From assembly GCF_003173715.1 (NCBI RefSeq), contig NZ_CP029550.1, positions 4,635,501-4,699,500 of the forward strand: 64,000 bases of DNA, in the 5' to 3' direction. Below the pieces are notes generated by a model, which saw only the letters and a program-made list of their open reading frames with translations, made no database searches and was not told where the DNA came from. Below, in pieces: positions 45,998 to 54,144 of this stretch; the stretch's first letter is position 1; every line of letters starts with the position of its first letter. The translations under genes were made by a program, and so were the position numbers. This DNA comes from Methylobacterium durans (GTDB taxonomy: Bacteria > Pseudomonadota > Alphaproteobacteria > Rhizobiales > Beijerinckiaceae).

Positions 45998-46023
45998 GTA
46001 ACCTTTCTCCATCCGGTGCCGAA
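45998..46023 (+). promoter_or_regulatory. SigF-type promoter of the CusF-like/DUF411 operon
   Basis: GTAACC, 16 bp, CGAA. It lies 110 bp before the CusF-like start codon, with no gene in between. Confidence 0.82.
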
Positions 46024-46132
46024 GTTTTCCACGATGGCCTGCAGGGTCGGCCTGCCCGTCGAGCGAGGCTCGGGCCAGCCCTGTTCCGCTGCGCGCGGGC
46101 CGCAGGACGAAGCGACGAGAGAAGGGATGCCG

Positions 46133-46516
46133 ATGTTCGATCTTGGTCAGTCAACCCGCATGAGGACGCTTGCCGCGGCCGCCGCGACGAGCCTGCTTCT
46201 CGGCGGGGCCGCGCACGCGCAGGCCGGCAAACCCTCCGGCATGGACGACATGCCGGGCATGAGCGGGAACGCGGCCGGCGCGAAGAACCAGACCGCCAGC
46301 GCGAAGGGCACGGTCGCGGCCGTGGATCCCGGACAGCACAAGGTGACCTTCGACCACGAGCCGATCCCGGCCATCGGTTGGCCCGCCATGCACATGGAGT
46401 TCCCGGCAGCCACATCCGTCGATCTCTCGAAGGTCAAGCCGGGCGCGAAGGTCCAGTTCACGCTGAGCGGATCCAAAGGCAACTACACGGTCCAGTCGAT
46501 CACCACGGCCCCGTGA
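46133..46516 (+). CDS. CusF-like periplasmic copper-binding protein
   Basis: This 127-residue protein starts at ATG 46133 (AGAAGGG six bases upstream; the ATG at 46127 is too close to it). A signal peptide is followed by a Met-rich linker (GMDDMPGMSG) and the CusF-type barrel. The likely copper site is His75, Trp83, Met86 and Met88 in FDHEPIPAIGWPAMHMEF, the His/Trp/Met/Met set known from CusF. It should chaperone Cu+ to the Cus pump. It is led by its own SigF-type promoter. Confidence 0.88.
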   Translation: MFDLGQSTRMRTLAAAAATSLLLGGAAHAQAGKPSGMDDMPGMSGNAAGAKNQTASAKGTVAAVDPGQHKVTFDHEPIPAIGWPAMHMEFPAATSVDLSKVKPGAKVQFTLSGSKGNYTVQSITTAP

Positions 46517-46545
46517 GTGGGATCGAGGCCGGAGGGCGTGAGAGG

Positions 46546-46980
46546 ATGAGGCGACGTACGGTTCTCGTGGGGTTCCTCGCGGCTGCCCTGCCCGGGGTCG
46601 GGGTCTCACAAGGCGCCGGCCCCGCCATCCTTTACAAGACCCCGCAGTGCCAGTGCTGCGATGCCTACGCCAAGGTGCTCCGGCGCAGCGGCATTCCGGT
46701 TACTGTCCGGCCCACCTCCACGCTGCCCGCGCTCAAGCGCGAGCACGGCGTGCCGGAAGCGCTCCAAGGCTGCCACACCCTGCTCATCGAGGGATACGTC
46801 GTCGAGGGACACGTACCGGTGGCACAGGTCAAGCGACTCCTGGCCGAGCGGCCAGCCATCAAGGGCATCTCCTTGCCCGGCATGCCGGCGGGCTCACCCG
46901 GCATGGATGGCGAGAAGACGGAGCCGTTCACGGTCTACGAGATCGGCGACGGCGACACCAAGGTCTTCGCGCGCGCGTAG
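46546..46980 (+). CDS. DUF411 periplasmic metal-binding protein
   Basis: This 144-residue protein starts at ATG 46546 (GGAGGG upstream). It has a signal peptide ending at VGVSQGAG and the DUF411 core with Cys35, Cys37 and Cys38 (KTPQCQCCDAY). It continues with EALQGCHTLLIEGYVVEGH and SLPGMPAGSPGMDG. Members of this family occur in copper-resistance clusters and probably bind copper in the periplasm. It follows the CusF-like gene by 29 bp and is part of the same transcript. Confidence 0.87.
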   Translation: MRRRTVLVGFLAAALPGVGVSQGAGPAILYKTPQCQCCDAYAKVLRRSGIPVTVRPTSTLPALKREHGVPEALQGCHTLLIEGYVVEGHVPVAQVKRLLAERPAIKGISLPGMPAGSPGMDGEKTEPFTVYEIGDGDTKVFARA

Positions 46981-47026
46981 CGCGGAGGCGGACCACCCTG
47001 ACACCGAACGGACGACAGGAGACCTC

Positions 47027-47296
47027 ATGGCAACGATCTCGAAGTTCGCGACCACGGCCGCATTGGGCGGCGCCTTGCTGGCCGGTATCGCCGCGGCCTC
47101 GGCCGAGCCTGCCCCGTCGCCTTCCCTCTCCCCGGAGAAAGGCATGATGGACCACGGCATGATGCAGGGCGGCTCGATGCCGATGATGCAGGAGATGTCG
47201 AAGATGATGGAGAACTGCAACAAGATGATGCAGACCATGATGGATCGGCAGAACCAGGGCGGCTCCGGCCAGCAGCCCCAGGACAAGCGCGGCTGA
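47027..47296 (+). CDS. Small Met-rich secreted protein
   Basis: This 89-residue product starts at ATG 47027 with AGGAGA upstream. A signal peptide (FATTAALGGALLAGIAAASA) is followed by a Met-rich chain of the form MMDHGMMQGGSMPMMQEM and KMMENCNKMMQTMMD. Thioether-rich proteins of this type bind Cu+ in the periplasm. It is the third gene of the SigF-controlled CusF-like operon. Confidence 0.78.
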   Translation: MATISKFATTAALGGALLAGIAAASAEPAPSPSLSPEKGMMDHGMMQGGSMPMMQEMSKMMENCNKMMQTMMDRQNQGGSGQQPQDKRG

Positions 47297-47376
47297 TCCC
47301 GGGGGAAGGTGCCGGCGCTCGCTCCAAGCCGCCGGCCCGACAGTCCCGAAATCGTGAACCGGCGAAGGATGTCCCC

Positions 47377-47713
47377 TTGCGACGGTTCATGGTCGGGCCT
47401 GCCCCTTCTACCTCCGGCCGGGGCGGCGAGAGGAGCCGGACAGCCACGACGTCCGGAGGCCGCGAGGTGCGGAACGCGACCCCGAACGAAACCGTCGTCT
47501 GGTACGACTTCGCTTACGAGGGGAGCCGCCGGCTCGTGCTGCCGGACGACCACGTTCTTCTGCTCGCACGAGCACCGCCGGCGCTGGCTCACCGGACGGT
47601 CGGAACGCCGAGATGGTGCCGCTTTGGCCCTGGACGAGGCGCTGGAGGTCGGCAGGGCCATCTTCGGGTCGATCTTCTCTGAGTCCGTGAGGCCTGAAAT
47701 CTCTTGGGTGTGA
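47377..47713 (+). pseudogene. Possible frameshifted small gene
   Basis: Two adjacent frames each give half of a protein-like sequence. VVWYDFAYEGSRRLVLPDDH, to about 47550, continues in another frame as FFCSHEHRRRWL and LDEALEVGRAIFGSIFSES, to 47713. A two-base change near 47553 would join them into one small protein with a CxxH-like element. I do not recognise the family. The rest of 47297-47912 holds no other candidate. Confidence 0.35.
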
Positions 47714-47912
47714 GCAGCCGCCGCCCAGCACTTCCCTGGCCGTGCCGTAGGATCTGGTCCGCCCACCCGCGCCCAGCCCGTCTCCGCTTGCCCGACGCCT
47801 GGGGACCCTGGAGTTTTCGACGACGGGAGCTTGACGCCGCATGAGAGCCTGTCGGACTGTCCCGTGCGAAAGCTTCGCCCAGGCGCCACGGTCGGAGTAG
47901 CGCTCCTGGGCA

Positions 47913-50900
47913 ATGACCAAGCTAGAGACCGTAGCAGATCCCGCCGCCGGGCGGCTCCACGCCCTTCTCGGCTACGTCGAGCAAGTCGTCAGGCTCGACG
48001 AGAGGGTTGCCATGCGGCTCGGGGAGCACCGGCTTCCGACAGGGCAGGCCTTCGTCCTTCACCAGCATGAGTTGCACGCCCTGCCGGGCGTCAGGCACGA
48101 CCTGGTCGACGAGGACGGCCCGATCTGGCTCGCTGTTGAGCGGCTTCGGCGCGGCGATCCGCCCGCGCCGCCCGAGGCTGCGGCGGAATGGCTGGAGATC
48201 ACCCCCGATCCGGAGCGCCGGCCGAAGCTGCGGGACTTCCTGATCCGAACCGTGCCGGAGGGCGAGAAGGACACGCTCGTCGCGGAGGGAACGGCGCGCG
48301 CCGTGGACTGCGCCGAGGCGCTCGCACCGCAGGTCGACGCAGTCCGGCTTTGGGATGTGCGCCTCCGGCTTGAGGACCGACCCGACCTGCGGGCGGCCGC
48401 GGAGGCCTGGATCGCGGGCGCGTGGCTGCCCTGGTCCGTCGCGGAGCGCCCGGTTCGCAGGTCGCTGAGCCTCTACCAGCGGCTGTTCGAAATCGCGCAG
48501 CTCGCCGAACTCGGCGGCGGGGAGCGTCCGTTCGAGCTCGTCTGGGGCATCGGCCTGGCGCGCTGGCGCAAGGAGGAGCGTGAGATCGACCTGCCGCTGG
48601 TCGAACGCCTGGTCGAGATCGAGATCGACGACGTCGGCGGGGCGGTGATCCGGGTGCGGCCGCGGGCGGTCGGCGCGACGGTGAACCTGCGGGCCTTCGA
48701 GGAACTGGGCGTCGAGGGCGTGACGCTCGCCCAGGACGCGGCCCGGCGCGCAATGACCATCCTCGACCCGGAGGAGGGCGTCTCGCCCTACCGGCGCGAG
48801 AGTTTCGAGCCCGTCCTGAGGGTCTGCCAGGCACGGCTGGACGCCGAGGGCGTCTACCTGCCGGACCGTCTGGCGCCGGCTCCGGATCAACCCTTGCCGG
48901 CCGCGGATGGGAACCTCTCCGTGTCCGACCGCTGGGTGCTCTTCGCCCGCCGCCGGTCGGACAGCTTCCTGCTGACGGACATCGAGAACCTGAAGCGGTC
49001 CGTCGAGCGCATCGCGCAGGAGCAGGGGCTTACGGGTCCGGCGCGGACGCTGGTCATGGGACCCACCGAGGCGTCGTCGGAGGATGTCTGGAGACCCTTG
49101 AGCGACCGCGTCGGCGGCACCTCCGGCGATGCGCCGGAGCCGGAAGGGTCGTCCGAAGCCGGCGACCTGTTCTTCCCGAAGCCCTTCAACGACGAGCAGA
49201 TCGAGATCGTCAGGCGCCTCGAAGCCGCCGACGGCATCGTGGTGCAGGGGCCGCCGGGCACCGGCAAGACCCACACGATCTCCAACATCATCTGCCACTC
49301 CATGGCCACCGGGCGCCGCGTCCTCGTCGTCTCGCACGGCGAGCCGGCCCTGGCCGTGCTGCGCGACCAATTGCCGGACGGCATCCGCGACCTGGCCATC
49401 AGCATCACGGCGACCGAGCGCGAGGGTTTCCGGCAACTCGAAACGGCGGTGCGCCTGCTGCAATCGGTCGTCGAGAGCATCAGGCCATCCGAGCAGGCAC
49501 GGCTGATCCGCGATCTGGAAGCCTCGGTGGTGGGCCTTCGTGAGCGTCTGGCGTCCATCGATGCCGAGATCGCGCAATTCGCCCTGCGACAGCTCTCGCC
49601 CGCCTTCGGGAACGAGCGTCCCGCCGAGCTCGCCCGGACGATCAGCCTCTCGGCCCAGAGGCACGGCTGGTTCGAGGACCGCCCGGACGCCGTCTCCGTC
49701 GAAGCCGCGCCTCGGGACGAGCGCGTCGACGCCCTGCGGGCGGCACGCCTCGCCCTCGGGCCGCGCCTCGAACAGATCGACTGCCTCCTGCCCACCGTGG
49801 ACGACCTGCCGGACGGCGACACGGTCGCGCGACTGCACGATGACCTGATCCGTTCCGAACGGTTCGCCGCGGCGGCCGCGCGCGATCCGTCCGTTCGGGT
49901 GCGGATCGGCTCGCCGGACGAGGTCGCCCTGGCACTCCGGGCCGCGGCCGCGCTGGAGACCCTGCGCCGGGTGGCAGGTCTCGTCCGTGAGGCGCCATGG
50001 CTGAAGGCGCTGGCCGACCAGGCCGTCACCCCAAACGGGTCGGGCGGTCTCGTCGGCCTCGCGCGGCAGTTCGCCGACGACGCCCGTCCCGTGACGCGCG
50101 AGCGAGAGCGTTACCTGGCTCTTCCGGTCGAGCTTCCTGAGGCATTGGCGCCGGCTTCCGCGGAGGTCGGCGACATCGTCCGCAAACTGGCCGCGGGGGA
50201 ATCGGTCTTCGGCCTCTTCGCCTTCCGGGAGAAGTCGTTTCGTCCCCTCGTCGACGCCATACGGGTGCAGGGCCGTCCCCCGGCCGGGGCGAGCGAATGG
50301 GCCCACGTCCGCGACCATCTGGCGTGGCGTGGGGTGGTCGGTTCGCTCGGGATCCGCTGGCGCGCCCTCGGTGACGAGATCGGGGCGCCGCCGGCGGCCT
50401 CCGCGCGCGATCTCGCCCAACTCGTCGCCACCCTCGACGCCGTGCTCGTGGAGGCCGACGGCGCGATGCAGGTCCTTGCGGAGGCGTTCGCTCGGCTCGT
50501 CCCGGGAAGCGGCTCGCCCCGGGACCTCTGGTTCGACCCTGTCCGTCTCGTCTCCTTCGAGGAGGCGTTCCGCAACGCGGCGGCCGGGGCCCAGCTCGCA
50601 GCCTCAAGGGCCGAGATCGGCCGTCTGGAGACCCTGTTCCCGGACGCCGCGGGCAAGATCGGCAAGCTCGCCCGCGACTTCCTGTCCGAGGCGGTCGGAC
50701 GGGACCGGGTCGACGGGGAGCAAATCGCGCACCTCTGGGCTGCCCTGCGCCGGCAGGTCGCCGACCTGCACGACCACAGAGCCGCGTTCGAGACCGTGCA
50801 AGCCGTCACCAGCGCCGTCCGTGAGGGCGGCGCGCCGATCTGGGCCGGCCGGCTTCGGGCCGAGCCGGCTCGCGGCGACGTCGATCCGCTCCTGCCGCCG

Positions 50901-52823
50901 GACTGGCGCGAGGCCTGGGACTGGGCCGCGATTGCCGCCTACCTGAAGCGGATCGACGACCGGGGTCGGCTGAGGGTGCTCGCCGACGAGCGCGTTCGCC
51001 TCGACGCCGAGGTCAGGAAGACCTTCGAGCAGCTCGTCCGCGAGCGGACCTTCTACGAACTCGGCCGCTCGATGACGGGGCCCGTTCGCTCGGCCCTGAT
51101 GATGTTCGCCACCGCCCTGCGCAGGACAGGCAAGGGCACCGGAAAGGGTGCTGCCCGGCACCGCCGCGACGCACGCCTTGCCATGGCCGATTGCTACGCG
51201 GCCATCCCCTGCTGGATCATGCCGGCCTGGCGGGTGGCCGAGCAACTGCCCGGCGAGCTCGGCTCCTTCGACCTCGTGATCATGGACGAGGCTTCCCAGT
51301 CGGATATTCGCGAGTTGCCGGCCCTCCTTCGGGGCAGGAAGATCCTGGTGGTCGGGGACGACAAGCAGGTCAGCCCGAGCGCGGCCTTCATCGAGAACGC
51401 CAAGATCGACCGGCTCGAACACGGCTTCCTGAAGGGCCAGCCCTTCAAGACCCTTCTCCTGCCGGGCTCCTCGCTCTACGACCTCGCCAAGGTGATGTTT
51501 CCCGACAAGCTCGTCATGCTGCGGGAGCACTTCCGCTGCGTCGAGCCGATCATCCGGTTCTCGATGCAGTTCTATCCGGAACCGTTGGTGCCCCTCCGGG
51601 TGCCGACCGTGCACGAACGCCTCGACCCGCCCCTCGTCGACATCTACGTGCCGGACGGCCGCCGCCAGGGGGACAAGCAGAACCCGCGGGAGGCCGAGGT
51701 CATCGTCGGGGAGATCCGCAAGCTCGTCGACGACCCGACGCTCTCGCGCGTGGCGGCCCAGGACCGTTGGCGGACCATCGGCGTCGTCTCGCTCATCGGC
51801 GCCAAGCAGGCCGCCCTGATCAACCGCATGCTCCTCGACGAGCTCGGCGAGGACGTCATGCTGCGCCACCGCATCGCCTGCGGCGACAGCGCCACCTTCC
51901 AGGGCAACGAGCGCGACGTGGTCTTCCTGTCCATGATCGCCGACCCGGGCAGCAAGCAGGCCCAGACCGCGACGCAGTTCGAACAACGGTTCAACGTGGC
52001 TCTCTCGCGGGCCCGCGACCGGCTCGTGCTGGTGCGCTCGGTCCGGGAGGACGAGCTCAAGCCCGACGACCTGAAGGCGCGTGTCATCCGGCACTTCCGC
52101 GAGCCCATGGCCGGCGTTGCGGCCCGGTCCGGGGACTTGGAGTCCCTGTGCGACTCGGATTTCGAGCGCGACGTCCTCCGTCGCCTCGTCGAGCGCGGAT
52201 ATCGGGTGACGCCGCAGGTCGGTGCGCTCGGGTATCGGATCGATCTGGTGGTCGAGGGCGCAGACGGGCGCCGGCTCGCGGTCGAGTGCGACGGCGACAG
52301 GTATCATGGGCCGGAGCGCTGGGCGGACGACATGCGCCGTCAGCGCGTCCTGGAGCGCGTCGGCTGGCGCTTCTGGCGGTGCTGGGCGTCGAGCTTCGCC
52401 CTCGATCCCGACAACTGCATGCTGGATCTGTTCGAGACCCTCGAACGGTCCGGCATCGCGCCCGGGGGCGCCGTCCAGGGCGCTTGGGTCCACACGACGC
52501 ATCTGACCGCCCCAGGCAGCGTGGGTGAGCCGCGCGGCGACGCCATCAAGGGCGAACCTGCGACGGGGAAGACCGCGGCGGCACCGGCCGGGATCGGTGC
52601 CGGTGACCGGGTGGTGGTCCGTTACCTGGACGACAACAAGACCGCGGCGTTCACGCTCAGCCTAGGGCGCGACGACGCCACGAACGGATTTCTCCCCGTG
52701 ACCTCCCCGTTGGGGGCGAAACTGCTCGGGAGCGCGGAGGAGGACGAGATCGAGTTCGAAGCCGGTGGCCGCCTGCGTCGGGTCCTGGTGCTGCGCACGG
52801 AACGCCAGTCCGTCGCCTCCTGA
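47913..52823 (+). CDS. Giant SF1 helicase with Vsr-like nuclease and GreA/GreB-like C-terminus
   Basis: This is a 1636-residue protein. A long N-terminal region (1-430) has no motif I can name. The SF1 helicase has Walker A GPPGTGKT at 446-453, a coiled insert, Walker B MDEAS around 1125, then VVGDDKQVSPS, TFQGNERDVVFLS and NVALSRARDRLVLVRS. At about 1400-1510 lies a Vsr/DUF559-type nuclease domain (YRIDLVVEGADGRRLAVECD, then YHGPERWADDMRRQRVLERV). The last ~75 residues (VVVRYLDDNKTAAFTLSLG and SPLGAKLLGSAEEDEIEFE) resemble the GreA/GreB C-terminal domain. SF1 helicase plus Vsr fusions are known in phage-defence genes. It stands alone, with its own start ATG 47913. Confidence 0.85.
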   Translation: MTKLETVADPAAGRLHALLGYVEQVVRLDERVAMRLGEHRLPTGQAFVLHQHELHALPGVRHDLVDEDGPIWLAVERLRRGDPPAPPEAAAEWLEITPDPERRPKLRDFLIRTVPEGEKDTLVAEGTARAVDCAEALAPQVDAVRLWDVRLRLEDRPDLRAAAEAWIAGAWLPWSVAERPVRRSLSLYQRLFEIAQLAELGGGERPFELVWGIGLARWRKEEREIDLPLVERLVEIEIDDVGGAVIRVRPRAVGATVNLRAFEELGVEGVTLAQDAARRAMTILDPEEGVSPYRRESFEPVLRVCQARLDAEGVYLPDRLAPAPDQPLPAADGNLSVSDRWVLFARRRSDSFLLTDIENLKRSVERIAQEQGLTGPARTLVMGPTEASSEDVWRPLSDRVGGTSGDAPEPEGSSEAGDLFFPKPFNDEQIEIVRRLEAADGIVVQGPPGTGKTHTISNIICHSMATGRRVLVVSHGEPALAVLRDQLPDGIRDLAISITATEREGFRQLETAVRLLQSVVESIRPSEQARLIRDLEASVVGLRERLASIDAEIAQFALRQLSPAFGNERPAELARTISLSAQRHGWFEDRPDAVSVEAAPRDERVDALRAARLALGPRLEQIDCLLPTVDDLPDGDTVARLHDDLIRSERFAAAAARDPSVRVRIGSPDEVALALRAAAALETLRRVAGLVREAPWLKALADQAVTPNGSGGLVGLARQFADDARPVTRERERYLALPVELPEALAPASAEVGDIVRKLAAGESVFGLFAFREKSFRPLVDAIRVQGRPPAGASEWAHVRDHLAWRGVVGSLGIRWRALGDEIGAPPAASARDLAQLVATLDAVLVEADGAMQVLAEAFARLVPGSGSPRDLWFDPVRLVSFEEAFRNAAAGAQLAASRAEIGRLETLFPDAAGKIGKLARDFLSEAVGRDRVDGEQIAHLWAALRRQVADLHDHRAAFETVQAVTSAVREGGAPIWAGRLRAEPARGDVDPLLPPDWREAWDWAAIAAYLKRIDDRGRLRVLADERVRLDAEVRKTFEQLVRERTFYELGRSMTGPVRSALMMFATALRRTGKGTGKGAARHRRDARLAMADCYAAIPCWIMPAWRVAEQLPGELGSFDLVIMDEASQSDIRELPALLRGRKILVVGDDKQVSPSAAFIENAKIDRLEHGFLKGQPFKTLLLPGSSLYDLAKVMFPDKLVMLREHFRCVEPIIRFSMQFYPEPLVPLRVPTVHERLDPPLVDIYVPDGRRQGDKQNPREAEVIVGEIRKLVDDPTLSRVAAQDRWRTIGVVSLIGAKQAALINRMLLDELGEDVMLRHRIACGDSATFQGNERDVVFLSMIADPGSKQAQTATQFEQRFNVALSRARDRLVLVRSVREDELKPDDLKARVIRHFREPMAGVAARSGDLESLCDSDFERDVLRRLVERGYRVTPQVGALGYRIDLVVEGADGRRLAVECDGDRYHGPERWADDMRRQRVLERVGWRFWRCWASSFALDPDNCMLDLFETLERSGIAPGGAVQGAWVHTTHLTAPGSVGEPRGDAIKGEPATGKTAAAPAGIGAGDRVVVRYLDDNKTAAFTLSLGRDDATNGFLPVTSPLGAKLLGSAEEDEIEFEAGGRLRRVLVLRTERQSVAS

Positions 52824-53378
52824 CTGCCCGGCGCGGCGGCATAAAGCCGACGGGGTCGATTGAGCAGGCCTCGGTCGGTTGAGCTGAGCGGGAGACGAGG
52901 AAAGCAGCCCGATCCCTCGCGCCGCGCGCGGAAGCCGGTCCAGCGCGACGCGGATCAAACCCGACGCTCCTGCCATCGCGCACCTGGACTGGCAGGAACC
53001 GGATCCGTCGCACGGCGTGCGCTAGATCGACCCGACGGGTTCCACGCCGGTGGCACGTCATCGCCCGAATGATGCGCGCTCTCCGAGGTCCAGCTTGAGT
53101 TTTAGCGGGCCGCAGGTCGCGCTGCCCGCAACCTGCTGCCCGCGGCGGCGATCACGGCCCACGGGGATCTGTCGGCATGGCGTCCTCACCCGTCCTGCCG
53201 GCCGTCTGCACACCGCTCCCGACGGCCACCACGGGTCGGGGCCAAGCGCCGCATACGGTCGGCCTCGCCGCTCTTGCATGGCGCCGCCTCCGTGAGGTGT
53301 CGGCGGCGGTGGCGCGGACTCGGCGGCGGCCGACGGTCCAACGCGGCGCGGCGCCTCACACGCGGCTTCGAAGGCGGC
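52824..53378. other. Intergenic, no gene seen
   Basis: About 550 bp separate the helicase from the mer-type promoter. Short frames exist on both strands but none has coding character. Confidence 0.55.
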
Positions 53379-53410
53379 TTGACTCCGTACCATGGTACGG
53401 CCGCTAGGGT
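53379..53410 (+). promoter_or_regulatory. mer-type MerR operator/promoter
   Basis: TTGACT, then the dyad CCGTAC-CATG-GTACGG, then CCGC and TAGGGT. The dyad half-sites CCGTAC/GTACGG and the TTGACT box are those of the classical Tn21/Tn501 mer operator. The -35 to -10 spacing is about 20 bp, close to the over-long 19 bp that MerR needs. It drives the regulator gene itself and the operon behind it. Confidence 0.88.
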
Positions 53411-53425
53411 CGTTGGGAGCTGGTG

Positions 53426-53893
53426 ATGTCGAGATCCGGGATGAGAGATCAAACCATAGGACAGGCGGCGCAGGACGCCGGCGTGGGCGTCGAGACCATC
53501 CGCTTCTACGAGCGCGAAGGCCTGATCGAGCAGCCCATCAAAGGAACCGGGTATCGGACCTACTCGCCTGAGCTGGTCACCCGCATCCGCTTCATCCGGC
53601 AGGCCCAGAGGATCGGGTTTTCCCTGAAGGAGACGCAGGAACTCCTCGCCCTGCGCGCCAACCCGGCCGCCGATTGCGCCGAGGTGCGAGCCCAGGCCCA
53701 GCACAAGATCGCGGAGGTCGACGAGAAGATCTCCGAACTCCTCCGCGTGCGCGCAGCCCTGGAGGCCGTGGTCGCTTCCTGCCCCGGACGCGGCGGACTT
53801 GAGGACTGCACCATCCTGGAAGCCCTGGAGGACGCGCCGCGCGGGCCAGGCACCTGTCGGTGCGACGAACCGAGGAAGGGGAAGCCACGATGA
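53426..53893 (+). CDS. merR: MerR-family regulator with mercury-type cysteines
   Basis: This 155-residue regulator has an HTH with VETIRFYEREGLI near the start and the activator helix typical of MerR. Cys84, Cys119 and Cys128 have the spacings 35 and 9, exactly those of Cys82, Cys117 and Cys126 that coordinate Hg(II) in Tn501 MerR. An extra CRC pair lies at 144-146. The operator upstream is also of mer type. The start is ATG 53426 (GGGAG upstream); an ATG at 53441 is an alternative. Its stop overlaps the next start (ATGA), so unlike classical mer it is the first gene of its operon. Confidence 0.92.
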   Translation: MSRSGMRDQTIGQAAQDAGVGVETIRFYEREGLIEQPIKGTGYRTYSPELVTRIRFIRQAQRIGFSLKETQELLALRANPAADCAEVRAQAQHKIAEVDEKISELLRVRAALEAVVASCPGRGGLEDCTILEALEDAPRGPGTCRCDEPRKGKPR

Positions 53894-54111
53894 AGACCAT
53901 CACCCTGAGGATCGAGGGCTTGCGGTGCGCTTCCTGCGCCGCCTCCGTCGGTTCGCTCCTGGATACACAGGCCGGTGTGCGCGGCGTCGACGTCTCCTTC
54001 GAGGAAGCGCGCGCCCGCGTCCTCTTTGACCCGCAAGTTACGAGCGGGGACCGCCTCGTCGCCGCCGTCGAGAGGCGCGGCTTCCACGTGGTCGCCCGCG
54101 ACCCGGCCTGA
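53890..54111 (+). CDS. Soluble HMA-domain metal chaperone
   Basis: This is a 73-residue single HMA domain with Cys13 and Cys16 in GLRCASCAAS and no signal peptide, so it is cytoplasmic. It resembles CopZ or the mature part of MerP. In this operon it probably carries the metal to the P-type ATPase encoded 33 bp downstream. It overlaps the merR stop by four bases. Confidence 0.85.
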   Translation: MKTITLRIEGLRCASCAASVGSLLDTQAGVRGVDVSFEEARARVLFDPQVTSGDRLVAAVERRGFHVVARDPA

Positions 54112-54144
54112 TCCCGTTCACCGACACCGCAAGGAGACAGGGCA

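Noticed and set aside
47922..52502. Two long minus-strand frames (832 and 632 codons) opposite the giant helicase
   Set aside because: No domain or ribosome site is seen and the composition is typical of antisense frames. The plus-strand helicase has ordered SF1 motifs.
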